From assembly GCF_000972785.3 (NCBI RefSeq), contig NZ_CP011253.3, positions 2,046,001 through 2,110,000 on the forward strand: a stretch of 64,000 nucleotides of DNA, written 5' to 3'. Positions within the stretch are counted from its first letter, which is position 1. Each line of letters opens with the position of its first letter. Source of the stretch: Pandoraea oxalativorans. GTDB lineage: Bacteria > Pseudomonadota > Gammaproteobacteria > Burkholderiales > Burkholderiaceae. Positions 18,211 to 27,857 of the stretch are shown piece by piece. The notes beneath the pieces are model-generated. The model saw only the letters and a program-made list of their open reading frames with translations, made no database searches and had not been told where the DNA came from. A program made the translations under genes and the position numbers.

Positions 18211-19107
18211 TCAACCATGCGCGCGTTCGTCGGCGACCGTTTCCGCATGCGTGTCTTTCGCCGCACCGCTCTGGGCGGGTGGGGTGCCGGATGGTGCGCC
18301 CGATGGCGATGCAGACGTGGCTGTCGATGCCGTTGGCGTGGGCGTGGGCGTCGCGTAATAGTCGCGCTCCCACTTCTCGTGATTGGTCTTGGCTTGCTGC
18401 AACTCCGGTGTGAGCGGGGCAAACGACAGCAGCAGTTTGTTGAGCCATGAGACAGGTGCTTTGCAAGGACGCTCGAAGTCGACGAACAGCACCACGCGCG
18501 TCTCGTCGGTGTCGTTGTGCACCTGATGCTCATAGGCGTCGTCGAAGATCACGGCGCGATTCGCCTGCCAGACATAGCGTTGTCCATCGACCTCGATCCA
18601 GCACTTCTCGCGCTCGCGCGGCACTTTCAATGCCAGATGCAGCCGCAGCACACCGTTGTACGGGCCGCGATGCAGCGGAATCTTCTTGCCCGGCGACAGA
18701 ATCGAGAAGAAAGCCGTGCGAAGGCCCGGAATGCCGTCGAGGGCGGCGGCAGTCGCGGGGCAGCGGGCGAGGTTGCGCTCGGCACGCATGCCGTAGCCGA
18801 GGAAAACGAATGTCTGCCACTGGTGGTCTTGCGTGATGGTGGCGACGTCGGGAGAGATCTCGTGGAACGCGGGCAGGCGCCCCGGTGTGGCGAGCACGGC
18901 TTCGAGTTCGCGGGCGATGGCCGGTGCCTGGGCCTCGATCGCTTCGACCCAGGGGAACTGGGCGTTATCGAAAATGGGCTTGTCGCCAACCAGCGAGTGA
19001 CGGGCAATACTCCGTTGCGCCGCTTCCACACACTGAAAGAAAAATCTGGCGAGCCAGCGGGGCAGGGTACGGTTGGGGTTCTGCGCGGGCGATCGTGTGG
19101 CACTCAA
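18211..19107 (-). CDS. lpxO: Aspartyl/asparaginyl beta-hydroxylase, LpxO-like
   Basis: An Fe(II)/2-oxoglutarate dioxygenase of the AspH/LpxO family. The core motifs are visible: FSILSPGKKIPLHRGPYNG with the metal-binding His, LRLHLALKVP, CWIEVDGQRYVWQ, and FDDAYEHQVHNDTDETRVVLFVD with the second His. LpxO adds a 2-hydroxyl to lipid A acyl chains, which is the likely role; peptide hydroxylation is an alternative. The start is TTG at 19107 with GGAGG 6 nt upstream; a longer frame exists but lacks such a site. A Thr/Pro/Ser-rich tail of ~45 residues follows the domain. Confidence 0.78.
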   Translation of the reverse strand: MSATRSPAQNPNRTLPRWLARFFFQCVEAAQRSIARHSLVGDKPIFDNAQFPWVEAIEAQAPAIARELEAVLATPGRLPAFHEISPDVATITQDHQWQTFVFLGYGMRAERNLARCPATAAALDGIPGLRTAFFSILSPGKKIPLHRGPYNGVLRLHLALKVPREREKCWIEVDGQRYVWQANRAVIFDDAYEHQVHNDTDETRVVLFVDFERPCKAPVSWLNKLLLSFAPLTPELQQAKTNHEKWERDYYATPTPTPTASTATSASPSGAPSGTPPAQSGAAKDTHAETVADERAHG

Positions 19108-19344
19108 CGTCGGCCTCCAGGGCGGAAATGAGGGAACCGGGCCGCCGAGCTTGTGTCTTTCAGTGCGGTGAACGCCGGGCTTTTGGGTACAATTGTCGCG
19201 CGGTCCGGCCGTGACGCCAAGCCTCATGCGGGAAATGTGCGTGAGGGCGTGGTTACGGGATGTTTCTGGCGGATCGAAGGGGCGGGGCTGGATGCGTCCG
19301 GACCCCGGGGCAGGCTGGCGCTGGCCGACCAACACAGGAGACGC

Positions 19345-21408
19345 ATGAACGCGCGCACAACACGGCATCCACACATGAACCGGGGCTCGCTCCACAGTTT
19401 CGTGACCTCTATGGCGTCATCGCTTCTCCCGACGCCGCGCGCCGATCTTGCCGTTTCTTCCGTTCGCGCCGTGCGCTTCGGCTTCCGGCGCATTTCCCGA
19501 GTGCTCACGGTGTCGCGCACTGCGCCCGTCGCAGCGGCACTGGCTGCCGGTCTGCTGGCGACGTCCCCGGCGCACGCGAAGTACGCCATCGCCCAGTACG
19601 GTGAGCCGAAGTATCCGCAGGGGTTCACGCACTTCGATTACGTCAATCCCGATGCGCCGCGCGGCGGCACGTTGACGCTCGCGAACCCCGACCGTCGCAC
19701 CAGCTTCGATAAATTCAATCCGTTCACATTGCGAGGCACGTCTGCGCCCGGCGTGTCCGGCCTCATGTTCGAGACACTCGGTATCGGCAGCGCCGACGAG
19801 CCTGCGACCGTCTACGGTCTGCTGGCCGACGACATCGCCGTTGCACCCGACGGCGCCTCCGTCACGTTCCACCTCAACCCGGCGGCGCGGTTCAACAACG
19901 GCGACCCGGTCACGGCGCAGGACGTCAAATATTCCTTCGACACATTGATGAGCCCGCAGTCGGCACCCGGTTTCAAGGTGATGCTCGCCGATGTGAAGGG
20001 CGTGAGCGTGCTCGACAACGGTCGTGTGCGGTTCGATTTCAAGCGCGTGAGCCCCGATTTGCCGCTGCTCGTGGCGACGGTACCCGTCTTCTCGCCCAAG
20101 TGGAGCGTGGGGGCGGACGGCAAGAAGAAGGCCTTCGATGCGCTGACCTTCGAGCGTCCGGTGGCGAGTGGTCCCTATCTGATCGAATCGTACGACGGCG
20201 GACGTCGCATCACCTTCCGGCGCGACCCGAAGTATTGGGGCAACGACCTGCCGGTGCGACGCGGCACCTACAACTTCGAGCGCATCGTCTACAAGCTGTA
20301 CTCCGACGACATCGTGCGGCTCGAAGGCTTCAAGGCGGGCGAGTTCGACGCGATCACCGAATACCGTGCCCGGAGTTGGGTGCGCAGTTACGTCGGCAAG
20401 CGCTTCAAGGACGGTGAGCTGATCAAGCGTGAGTTCTCGCATCACAACGCGGCGGGCATGCAGGGTTTCATCGTGAACACGCGTCGCGACTTGTTCAAAG
20501 ACGTGCGCGTGCGCAAGGCGCTCGATCTCGCGCTCGACTATCAGTGGCTTAACCGTCAACTGTTCTACAACCAGTATCAGCGCATCTACAGCTACTTCAC
20601 GAACAGCGACCTCGCCGCACGCGGCATGCCCGGCGAGGCGGAGTTGAAACTGCTCGAACCGCTGCGCAAGAAGCTCGACCCGGCGGTATTCGGGCCGATG
20701 GTCGTGCAACCGACGACGACGCCTCCCGCGAGCCTGCGCGACAATCTGCGCGAGGCGCGCGAACTGCTGGCGCAGGCGGGCTGGACGTACCGCGACGGTG
20801 CGCTGCGTAATGCGAAGGGCGAACCGTTCGTCTTCGAGTTTCTCGACGATGGCGGGGCGATGGGACCGGTGGCGTCGGCCTATGCCCGCAATCTCGCGAA
20901 GCTCGGCATCACGCTCAATTTCCGTCAGAGCGATTTCGCGCTCTATCAAAAGCGCATCGAGACGTTCGACTTCGACATGATCTCGCTGCGCTATCCCGAT
21001 TCGCAGATTCCCGGCACCGAACTGCTGGACCGCTTCGGCAGCCAGTCGGCGAACGTGGATGGGTCGGATAACGTGATCGGCCTGAAGGATCCGGCGGTCG
21101 ATTCGCTGCTTGGCAGCCTCGTGCGCGCGCATACCTACGACGATCTCGTTGCCGCCGCGCGTGCGCTCGACCGGGTGCTGATGCACGGCTATTACATCGT
21201 GCCGCACTGGTTCTCGTCGACGCATCGCATGGCGTTCAAACGCAATCTGCAATTCCCGGAGAAACTGCCGTTGTACTTCACCGCCGAAGGCTGGCTCGTC
21301 TCGATGTGGTGGGATGGTGGCGCGAACGCGGCGAAGGGTGAGCCGCAAGGCGCGTCCGCCTCGGCAACTTCGGCAGCTTCAGCAGCTTCGAAAGGAGCGA
21401 CCCGTTAA
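19345..21408 (+). CDS. yejA: Oligopeptide ABC transporter substrate-binding protein YejA
   Basis: A family-5 extracellular solute-binding protein of 687 aa feeding the YejBEF peptide importer (microcin C and short peptides in E. coli). It shows YAIAQYGEPKYPQGFTHFDY just after the signal cleavage site SPAHA, NPDAPRGGTL, and HHNAAGMQGFIVNTRR. The ATG at 19345 has CAGGAGA upstream; the signal peptide core then lies unusually far in (about residues 58-78), so an internal start such as the ATG at 19411 (MASSLLPT) is possible. The Ala/Ser-rich tail is atypical. First gene of yejABEF. Confidence 0.92.
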   Translation: MNARTTRHPHMNRGSLHSFVTSMASSLLPTPRADLAVSSVRAVRFGFRRISRVLTVSRTAPVAAALAAGLLATSPAHAKYAIAQYGEPKYPQGFTHFDYVNPDAPRGGTLTLANPDRRTSFDKFNPFTLRGTSAPGVSGLMFETLGIGSADEPATVYGLLADDIAVAPDGASVTFHLNPAARFNNGDPVTAQDVKYSFDTLMSPQSAPGFKVMLADVKGVSVLDNGRVRFDFKRVSPDLPLLVATVPVFSPKWSVGADGKKKAFDALTFERPVASGPYLIESYDGGRRITFRRDPKYWGNDLPVRRGTYNFERIVYKLYSDDIVRLEGFKAGEFDAITEYRARSWVRSYVGKRFKDGELIKREFSHHNAAGMQGFIVNTRRDLFKDVRVRKALDLALDYQWLNRQLFYNQYQRIYSYFTNSDLAARGMPGEAELKLLEPLRKKLDPAVFGPMVVQPTTTPPASLRDNLREARELLAQAGWTYRDGALRNAKGEPFVFEFLDDGGAMGPVASAYARNLAKLGITLNFRQSDFALYQKRIETFDFDMISLRYPDSQIPGTELLDRFGSQSANVDGSDNVIGLKDPAVDSLLGSLVRAHTYDDLVAAARALDRVLMHGYYIVPHWFSSTHRMAFKRNLQFPEKLPLYFTAEGWLVSMWWDGGANAAKGEPQGASASATSAASAASKGATR

Positions 21409-21410
21409 TC

Positions 21411-22466
21411 ATGTGGTCCTACATACTCAAACGACTGCTGATCATGATTCCGACGTTGCTCGGCGTGATTACGCTGACCTTCGCGGTGATTCAGTTCGTC
21501 CCCGGCGGCCCCGTCGAGCAGGTGATGCTCGAACTCAAAGGGCGTGGCGGCGGTGGCGAGGCCAGCGGGGGCGGAGGCGGCAGCGACTATCGCGGACGTC
21601 GCGGCATCGACGCCCAACAACTCGCCCAGATCAAAGCACTCTACGGTTTCGACAAGACGCCGATGGAGCGTTACTGGCTCATGCTCAAACGCTTCGCGCG
21701 CTTCGATCTCGGGCAGAGCTACTTCCATCACCAGAGTGTGTGGTCGCTGATCGTCTCGAAGCTGCCGGTGTCGATTTCGCTGGGACTATGGACGTTCTTC
21801 CTCACTTACCTGATATCGGTGCCGTTGGGTATCGCCAAGGCGGTGCGCAACGGGTCTCGCTTCGATACGCTTACGAGTCTGGTCGTGCTGGTGGGCTACG
21901 CCATCCCCGGCTTCGTGCTCGGCGTCTTGCTGCTGGTGCTGTTCGGCGGCGGCACCTTCTGGCAATTGTTCCCATTGCGCGAACTCGTCTCGGATAACTG
22001 GAGCGACCTGTCGTGGCCAGCGAAGATCATGGACTATCTGTGGCACATCACGTTGCCGGTGACGGCGTCCGTGGTCGGTAGCTTTGCCGTCATCACCATG
22101 CTGACGAAAAATGCATTCCTCGACGAAATCCGCCGTCAGTACGTGCTGACGGCGCGCGCTAAAGGTTTGTCCGAGCGCAAGGTGTTGTTCAAGCACGTGT
22201 TCCGTAATGCGCTGATTCCGCTTATCACCGGTTTCCCTGCTGCATTCATCGGCGCGTTCTTCGCGGGCAGTCTGCTGATCGAGACGTTGTTCTCGCTCGA
22301 CGGGCTCGGCCGTCTGTCGTATGAATCGGTACAGCGCCGCGACTATCCGGTCGTGCTCGGTTCGCTGTATCTGTTCACGCTCATCGGGCTGGTGACCAAG
22401 CTCATCTCCGACCTCTGCTACGTGCTGGTCGATCCGCGTATTCAATTCGATCGAGTGGAGCACTGA
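21411..22466 (+). CDS. yejB: Peptide ABC transporter permease YejB
   Basis: An inner-membrane permease of 351 aa in the OppB/DppB family. It starts MWSYILKRLLIMIPTLLGV, has six predicted helices, and carries the EAA loop TARAKGLSERKVLFKHVFRNA that contacts the ATPase. A Gly-rich periplasmic insert (GRGGGGEASGGGGG) lies at about residues 43-60, where YejB proteins are variable. It begins 2 bp after the yejA stop, so translation is likely coupled. Confidence 0.94.
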   Translation: MWSYILKRLLIMIPTLLGVITLTFAVIQFVPGGPVEQVMLELKGRGGGGEASGGGGGSDYRGRRGIDAQQLAQIKALYGFDKTPMERYWLMLKRFARFDLGQSYFHHQSVWSLIVSKLPVSISLGLWTFFLTYLISVPLGIAKAVRNGSRFDTLTSLVVLVGYAIPGFVLGVLLLVLFGGGTFWQLFPLRELVSDNWSDLSWPAKIMDYLWHITLPVTASVVGSFAVITMLTKNAFLDEIRRQYVLTARAKGLSERKVLFKHVFRNALIPLITGFPAAFIGAFFAGSLLIETLFSLDGLGRLSYESVQRRDYPVVLGSLYLFTLIGLVTKLISDLCYVLVDPRIQFDRVEH

Positions 22467-22467
22467 C

Positions 22468-23562
22468 GTGACCCGATCCGCCACGCCATCGCAACGCCCG
22501 ACGTCCTATACCGCATCGCGCTCACCGCGCTGGCGTGTCTGGCGGCGCTTTCGCAGCCACCGGCTCGGTTACTGGAGCCTTGTCGCCTTCGTCGTGCTGT
22601 TCGGCATCAGCCTGTTTGCCGAAGTCATCGCCAACGACAAACCGTGGGTCGTGCGCTACGAGGGGCAGTGGTACTTCCCGCTGGTGAAGACGTACCCCGA
22701 AGCGACCTTCGGCGGCGACTTCCCAACGCCGACGGACTATCTCGATCCGTTCATCGAAGACCGCATTCGCGCGGGCGATAACTTCGCGATTTATCCGCCG
22801 GTGCGCTACAGCTACGACACCATCAACTACTTTGCAAAGGTGCCGAACCCGGCGCCGCCGTCGTCCGAAAACTGGCTCGGCACGGACGATCGTGGCCGCG
22901 ACGTCTTCGCGCGGCTGCTCTATGGTTTCCGGCTATCCGTGATCTTTGCACTGGCGCTCACCGTCTCGGGCACACTGCTTGGTATGCTCGCCGGTGCGGT
23001 GCAGGGCTTTTACGGCGGACGCATCGACCTCACGTTGCAGCGACTGATCGAAATCTGGGGATCGTTGCCCGAGTTGTATCTGCTCATCATCTTCGCGTCG
23101 ATCTTCGAGCCGCATTTATGGCTGTTGTTCGTGCTGCTGTCGCTGTTCGGCTGGATCGGACTGTCCGACTACGTGCGGGCCGAATTCCTGCGTAATCGTC
23201 AGTTGGATTACGTGCGCGCGGCGCGGGCAATGGGGCTGTCGAACTGGCAGATCATTCGACGTCACGTATTGCCCAACAGCATGACGCCGGTGATCACGTT
23301 CCTGCCGTTCCGTATGAGCGGGGCGATTCTGGCGCTGACCAGTCTGGACTTCCTCGGGCTGGGTGTGCCGCCGCCGACACCGAGCCTTGGCGAACTGCTC
23401 AACCAAGGCAAGGCGAATCTCGACGCGTGGTGGATTTCGCTGGCGACGTTCGTCGTGCTCGTACTGACGTTGTTGTTGCTTACGTTCATGGGAGACGCCT
23501 TGCGCAATGCGCTCGACACGCGTGTCGCGGACAAGCAGGCCGCGGCCGGGGGGGCGATGTGA
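22468..23562 (+). CDS. yejE: Peptide ABC transporter permease YejE
   Basis: The second permease, 364 aa, OppC/DppC type. It has an N-terminal helix, a long periplasmic loop (about residues 60-140), LGTDDRGRDVFARLLYGFR, and the EAA loop AARAMGLSNWQIIRRHVLPN. It begins with GTG 1 bp after the yejB stop. It forms the transmembrane channel with YejB. Confidence 0.94.
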   Translation: MTRSATPSQRPTSYTASRSPRWRVWRRFRSHRLGYWSLVAFVVLFGISLFAEVIANDKPWVVRYEGQWYFPLVKTYPEATFGGDFPTPTDYLDPFIEDRIRAGDNFAIYPPVRYSYDTINYFAKVPNPAPPSSENWLGTDDRGRDVFARLLYGFRLSVIFALALTVSGTLLGMLAGAVQGFYGGRIDLTLQRLIEIWGSLPELYLLIIFASIFEPHLWLLFVLLSLFGWIGLSDYVRAEFLRNRQLDYVRAARAMGLSNWQIIRRHVLPNSMTPVITFLPFRMSGAILALTSLDFLGLGVPPPTPSLGELLNQGKANLDAWWISLATFVVLVLTLLLLTFMGDALRNALDTRVADKQAAAGGAM

Positions 23563-25154
23563 ACGCGCCGCTCCTCAGTATCGAAAATCTCTCGGTGCGC
23601 TTCGGCGACACCGAAGCCGTGAAGGATGTGAGCCTTGCCATCGAGCGCGGCGAGCGGGTCGCGCTCGTCGGCGAATCGGGCTCGGGCAAGAGCGTGACGG
23701 CGCTCGCCATTCTGCGTCTGTTGCAGGACGCGCAGATTCAGGGGCGCATTCTGCTCGACGGCGTGGATCTCGCGTCGGTGAGCGAGCGCGAAATGCGCGG
23801 GCTGCGCGGCAACGACGTCGCCATGATCTTCCAGGAACCGATGACGGCGCTCAATCCGCTCTATCCGGTCGGTGAGCAGATTGCCGAAGCGCTGGAGCTG
23901 CACGAAGGGCTGTCCAAGAAGGACGCCAGGTCGCGTGCCATCGAACTGCTGCGCCGCACGGGCATTCCCGAGCCGGAGCGTCGCGTGTCGCATTTCCCGC
24001 ATGAGCTCTCGGGTGGTCAGCGCCAGCGGGCCATGATCGCGATGGCGCTTGCCTGTCGTCCCAAGCTGTTGCTGGCGGACGAGCCGACCACGGCGCTCGA
24101 CGTCACCATCCGCGCGCAGATCATCGAATTGCTACTGGAGTTGCAGCGCGATGCCGCCGAGAAGCGCGGCATGGCGGTGCTGCTCATCACCCACGATCTG
24201 AATCTGGTGCGCCGCTTCGCGCAGCGTGTGGCGGTGATGGAGAAGGGCGTGCTGGTCGAGTGCGCCGACACGGAGACGCTGTTCACGAATCCGCAGCATC
24301 CGTATACGCGCAAGCTCATCGACAGCCGTCCGCAGCGGGAGATTCATCCGGTGCTCCCGATCGCGCCGGTGTTGCTCGAAGGGCGGGGCGTGACGGTGGA
24401 CTATGCGACGGCGCAGCCGGGCGTGCGCGGCTGGTTCCGGCGCGGTCGATTCCGGGCAGTGCATCCGGTCGATTTGTCGCTGCGTCAGGGCGAGACGCTC
24501 GGGGTGGTCGGCGAGTCGGGGTCGGGCAAGACGACGCTGGCGATGGCCATGCTCGGACTTCAGCACACGAGCGCGGGGCAGATCGAGTTCCAGGGCGAGC
24601 CGCTGGCGTCGTATCGCGGCACGAAACAGCGCACCTTGCGCTCACGCATGCAGATCGTGTTTCAGGACCCGTTCGGCTCGTTGTCGCCGCGCATGACGAT
24701 CGAGGAAATCGTGGGCGAAGGGTTGGCGTTACATCGCCCGCAGATGAGCGAAGACGAGCGGCGGGCCAAGGTGGCGGAAACGCTGCGCGAAGTCGGCATC
24801 GACGCGCGCGCCATGTCGCGCTACCCGCACGAGTTTTCCGGTGGTCAACGGCAACGGATTGCCATTGCCCGCGCGCTTATCGTCGATCCGCAAATTCTCG
24901 TGCTCGATGAGCCAACGAGCGCGCTCGACGTGTCGATTCAGCAGCAGGTACTCCATCTGCTGGCCCAATTGCAGATCAAGTACAACCTGAGTTACCTCTT
25001 CATCAGCCACGATCTGGCGGTCATGCGGGCGATGGCGCACCGGGTTCTGGTGTTCAAGGACGGCCATCTGGTGGAGCAGGGCGATACGGAATCGGTATTT
25101 TTTGACCCGCAGAACGCCTACACCCGGGAGCTGGTTGCGGCGGCCATGCTGTAG
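23559..25154 (+). CDS. yejF: Peptide ABC transporter ATPase YejF (double domain)
   Basis: A 531-aa fused double ATPase. Domain 1 has Walker A GESGSGKS, signature LSGGQRQR and Walker B LLLADEP; domain 2 has [16 protein letters not shown] and [11 protein letters not shown], each followed by an H-loop (LITHD, FISHD). It powers the YejABE importer. The GTG at 23559 overlaps the yejE stop by 4 bp (GTGA), giving [15 protein letters not shown]; a longer reading frame starts 44 codons earlier inside yejE but has no support. Last gene of the operon. Confidence 0.94.
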   Translation: MNAPLLSIENLSVRFGDTEAVKDVSLAIERGERVALVGESGSGKSVTALAILRLLQDAQIQGRILLDGVDLASVSEREMRGLRGNDVAMIFQEPMTALNPLYPVGEQIAEALELHEGLSKKDARSRAIELLRRTGIPEPERRVSHFPHELSGGQRQRAMIAMALACRPKLLLADEPTTALDVTIRAQIIELLLELQRDAAEKRGMAVLLITHDLNLVRRFAQRVAVMEKGVLVECADTETLFTNPQHPYTRKLIDSRPQREIHPVLPIAPVLLEGRGVTVDYATAQPGVRGWFRRGRFRAVHPVDLSLRQGETLGVVGESGSGKTTLAMAMLGLQHTSAGQIEFQGEPLASYRGTKQRTLRSRMQIVFQDPFGSLSPRMTIEEIVGEGLALHRPQMSEDERRAKVAETLREVGIDARAMSRYPHEFSGGQRQRIAIARALIVDPQILVLDEPTSALDVSIQQQVLHLLAQLQIKYNLSYLFISHDLAVMRAMAHRVLVFKDGHLVEQGDTESVFFDPQNAYTRELVAAAML

Positions 25155-25169
25155 GTCCGTGTCATTGCC

Positions 25170-25183
25170 GTGAAACGTCACAT
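25170..25183. promoter_or_regulatory. Upstream copy of a GTGA-ACG-TCAC palindrome
   Basis: GTGAAACGTCACAT resembles the reverse complement of the element at 25279-25293 with one extra A. It lies about 100 bp upstream of the NlpC/P60 promoter and may be a second binding site for the same regulator. Confidence 0.4.
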
Positions 25184-25270
25184 AACGTCGCAGAACATCG
25201 GCTAAATCGCAAACGCTTGATTGTTAATGAAAATTTCCTGATTGCGCTGATTGTTTTTTTCTATTACCTT

Positions 25271-25299
25271 TTGACATCATGTGACGTTCACATTACTAT
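25271..25299 (+). promoter_or_regulatory. Sigma-70 promoter with embedded operator
   Basis: TTGACA at 25271-25276, a 17-bp spacer, TACTAT at 25294-25299. The spacer contains ATGTGACGTTCACAT (25279-25293), a palindrome with 6-bp arms. A repressor bound there would block RNA polymerase. The surroundings are AT-rich. The transcript would have a ~170-nt leader before the NlpC/P60 gene. Confidence 0.7.
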
Positions 25300-25476
25300 C
25301 GCGTACCAATTAAGTTGATTATTCAACGAGTTAACCGGTCTCGTCAGAGGTCGGTTCATGCAACAAGTTCGGCGGTGGGTCAGCCGGGCGTGACTCGAAG
25401 GTTTTCAACACAGCAGCATTCTGTTGCAACTGACGAGCTACTTATCGGCCATCCGACTCAACCAACCCGGCAACCA

Positions 25477-26178
25477 ATGCAGACGAAACCTCCGCGCACC
25501 CGCAAGACACTCCTTCTCGCGTTCACTGCCGCTGGCCTCGTCACCGCCTCGTTGACGGCGAAGGCTGACGACTACAACAATGGCCCGACCGCCGCAGCCC
25601 GCGCTGCCGCAGCGGCCATTCAAGCCAGCAACGCTTCCCCGAACACCGCAAACGTTACCACCGTGCCCACCGACGCTGCTCAGCCGGTCGTCGAAGAGTC
25701 GCGTGTGCAACGTGCGCAGAAGCTGCTGTCGAATGTGACGGACAAGGCGTCGGACGTCGTGCTTGGCGCGCTGAACTACATCGGCGTTCGTTACAAGTAC
25801 GGTGGCAACACGCCGGACAGCGGTCTGGATTGCAGCGGCTTCGTGCGCTATGTGTTCCAGGACACGCTCAATTTCATGCTGCCGCGCCGCTCGGAAGAAA
25901 TGAGCCAGGTGGGCGAGCGCATTGCCAAGACCGATTTGAAGCCGGGCGATCTGGTGTTCTTCAACACCATGCGTCGCAGCTTCTCTCACGTCGGTATCTA
26001 TATTGGCGGCGACAAGTTCGTGCACGCCCCGGCAACGGGCGGCAAGATCCGCGTGGAAGACCTGCGCGAATCGTACTGGTCGGCCCGCTACAACGGCGCT
26101 CGCCGTGTCGAGACGCTCAAGGCCAGCGCCGAACTCACGCGCGTCGAGCAGCTCTTCAAGAACGACCACCCGATGTAA
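25477..26178 (+). CDS. Secreted NlpC/P60 family peptidoglycan hydrolase
   Basis: A 233-aa cell-wall endopeptidase, expected to cleave D-Glu-meso-DAP bonds in stem peptides. A signal peptide (residues 1-30, ending near LTAKA) precedes an Ala/Asn-rich linker and the NlpC/P60 domain: YKYGGNTPDSGLDCSGFVRY with the catalytic Cys, GDLVFFNT, FSHVGIYIGG with the catalytic His, and the third polar residue in FVHAPATGG. The ATG at 25477 is chosen over an upstream TTG because it puts the signal peptide at the N-terminus. Monocistronic. Confidence 0.9.
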   Translation: MQTKPPRTRKTLLLAFTAAGLVTASLTAKADDYNNGPTAAARAAAAAIQASNASPNTANVTTVPTDAAQPVVEESRVQRAQKLLSNVTDKASDVVLGALNYIGVRYKYGGNTPDSGLDCSGFVRYVFQDTLNFMLPRRSEEMSQVGERIAKTDLKPGDLVFFNTMRRSFSHVGIYIGGDKFVHAPATGGKIRVEDLRESYWSARYNGARRVETLKASAELTRVEQLFKNDHPM

Positions 26179-26220
26179 GTCGTCGATTCCCGCGAACAGC
26201 GCGGGGTTCGACGCAACTGA

Positions 26221-26248
26221 AAATGCCGCCCATAGGGCGGCATTTTTT
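26221..26248. terminator. Bidirectional terminator
   Basis: AAATGCCGCC, a 4-nt ATAG-type loop, GGCGGCATTTTTT, between the convergent NlpC/P60 and patatin genes. Confidence 0.9.
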
Positions 26249-26362
26249 ATTGGGCGCGAGCAGCGGGCGCGTTGCGCCGGGCGTCATATGCCTTCAGGAG
26301 GCGACGTTTCGCCGTGCGGGTGGCGCGCGCCGCCGATCCGACCGACGGGCGGCGCATCGTGC

Positions 26363-27622
26363 TTAGCGTAAGGCCTGCGGCATGCCTTTAGGCGCTTCCG
26401 ACTGGGCGTCGGCCAGTTTGCGCTGGATCTCCGGCCACATCCTGGCGACGGCTTCCTCGCCCGCCAGAATCGCCCGGTTGCGCCCCTGGAAGTCCGAAGC
26501 CGCCATCTTCGCCAGCGACGGACGAATGACGACGTCCGCATTCTTCTCCAACTCGTATTGCTTGGTCGACTGTCCCATGATCGTAAACGTCTGCGTCAGG
26601 ATGTCGAACTGGCCTTGCGTGGCCTGCGCCGTCGGATTGGCCGAGATGTCGACGGCAATGACAAAGTCCGCCCCCATCTGACGCGCATACTCCGCCGGTA
26701 CCGGCGCAACGAGCCCGCCGTCGACGTAATCGCGGTTGCCGATATGCACCGGCTCGAATACGCCCGGCACGCTGCTCGACGCACGCACCGCTTGCCCGGT
26801 GTTGCCGCGACGGAACAGAATCGGCGCGCCGCTCTGCAAATCCGTGGCGACGATGCCCAACTGGCGCGGCATCTGCTCGATCGTGCGGTCCTTGAGCACC
26901 TTGTTGACGTACGACTGGAGCGCCTCGCCGCGCAACATGCCGCGCGAGCGGAACGGCATCGTCCAGTCGCTGATCGAGGCCTCGTCCATCGTCGATGCCA
27001 GACGGTTCAGCTGAAAGCCGTTCAGGCCCGAGGCGTACATCGCCCCCACGACGCTCCCGGCACTGGTGCCGACCACGATATCGGCATGAATCCCGCGGGC
27101 TTCGAGTGCCTTGATGACACCGACGTGTGCGAAGCCGCGTGCGGCCCCGCCACCGAGCGCCAGACCGATCTTGAGCGGACGGATGACCTTGGGCGGGGTC
27201 ATGGGCGTGACGGGTATCGTCGGCGTCTGAGCGACCGGCGGGACCGTCGTGGTCGGCGCCGGGGAGGACGTGTCTTGCGAAACGGTCGGCGGTGCGCTGG
27301 CACACCCGGCAATCAGGGCGGCCACGGCGAGCGCGGCGAAGGAGGTGCGCGCGGTTCGTGCGGGACTTGGCCTGCGTGAGCCACTGATCTGGCGGGCAGA
27401 CGCGGGGGCGGGCACGGACACAACGGGGGCATCGGCGGCTGCGGACTTCGCAGCGCGACGCAAAATAGAGATCGACGACAACAAGGGGAAACTCCGGCAG
27501 GGCAGGACAGACGCGCACGGCACCTTGAATCGTTGTGATGGGGCGGCCGGTGCGTCGACGCGCAATTTTACGGCGATTGGAGCGTCGAGGACACCGATCG
27601 GTTCACTTTTCGAGGGTGTCAT
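26363..27622 (-). CDS. Patatin-like phospholipase lipoprotein
   Basis: A serine lipase-type protein. The patatin motifs are complete: oxyanion hole GGGAARG, nucleophile GTSAG, and catalytic Asp in YVDGGLVAP. An upstream hydrophobic segment ends in LIAGCAS, a lipobox, so the mature protein is likely lipid-anchored; a Thr/Pro-rich linker follows. It resembles the RssA/YchK family but is exported. The start is uncertain: ATG at 27622 places the lipobox about residue 100, while a TTG near 27489 with GGAG upstream would give a more normal signal. A lipid-acyl hydrolase role is inferred. Confidence 0.82.
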   Translation of the reverse strand: MTPSKSEPIGVLDAPIAVKLRVDAPAAPSQRFKVPCASVLPCRSFPLLSSISILRRAAKSAAADAPVVSVPAPASARQISGSRRPSPARTARTSFAALAVAALIAGCASAPPTVSQDTSSPAPTTTVPPVAQTPTIPVTPMTPPKVIRPLKIGLALGGGAARGFAHVGVIKALEARGIHADIVVGTSAGSVVGAMYASGLNGFQLNRLASTMDEASISDWTMPFRSRGMLRGEALQSYVNKVLKDRTIEQMPRQLGIVATDLQSGAPILFRRGNTGQAVRASSSVPGVFEPVHIGNRDYVDGGLVAPVPAEYARQMGADFVIAVDISANPTAQATQGQFDILTQTFTIMGQSTKQYELEKNADVVIRPSLAKMAASDFQGRNRAILAGEEAVARMWPEIQRKLADAQSEAPKGMPQALR

Positions 27623-27773
27623 CAATGGAAGGTGACCTGATGCGGAACCTTTGACGAAGTGCTCCGTCCTATCTGCCGTTACCTGCGTGGTTCCGCGCCA
27701 CCTCTCGTCGCCGTTCGGCATCTCTCCTCTCCCCGCGATTTTCCCGTCCCCGATAGTGAATATGTGAATCAAT

Positions 27774-27792
27774 GCGAATGGGAATCGTTTGC
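27774..27792 (+). promoter_or_regulatory. Fur box
   Basis: GCGAATGGGAATCGTTTGC matches 12 of 19 positions of the Fur consensus (GATAATGATAATCATTATC) and keeps its AAT...AATC.TT core. It lies 66 bp before the iron-binding protein gene. Confidence 0.65.
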
Positions 27793-27857
27793 GTTGGTAA
27801 GGATTTTTCATTATCCTGTTCCTCTCTGTAAAACCATGACTGCGAGGGGAATAGCCC

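Noticed and set aside
19417..21348. Long open frame antisense to yejA
   Set aside because: A mirror of yejA codon bias with an Arg/His/Glu-rich product and no motif.
25279..25293. CRP or FNR site
   Set aside because: The half-sites are separated by 3 bp instead of the 6 bp (CRP) or 4 bp (FNR) needed.
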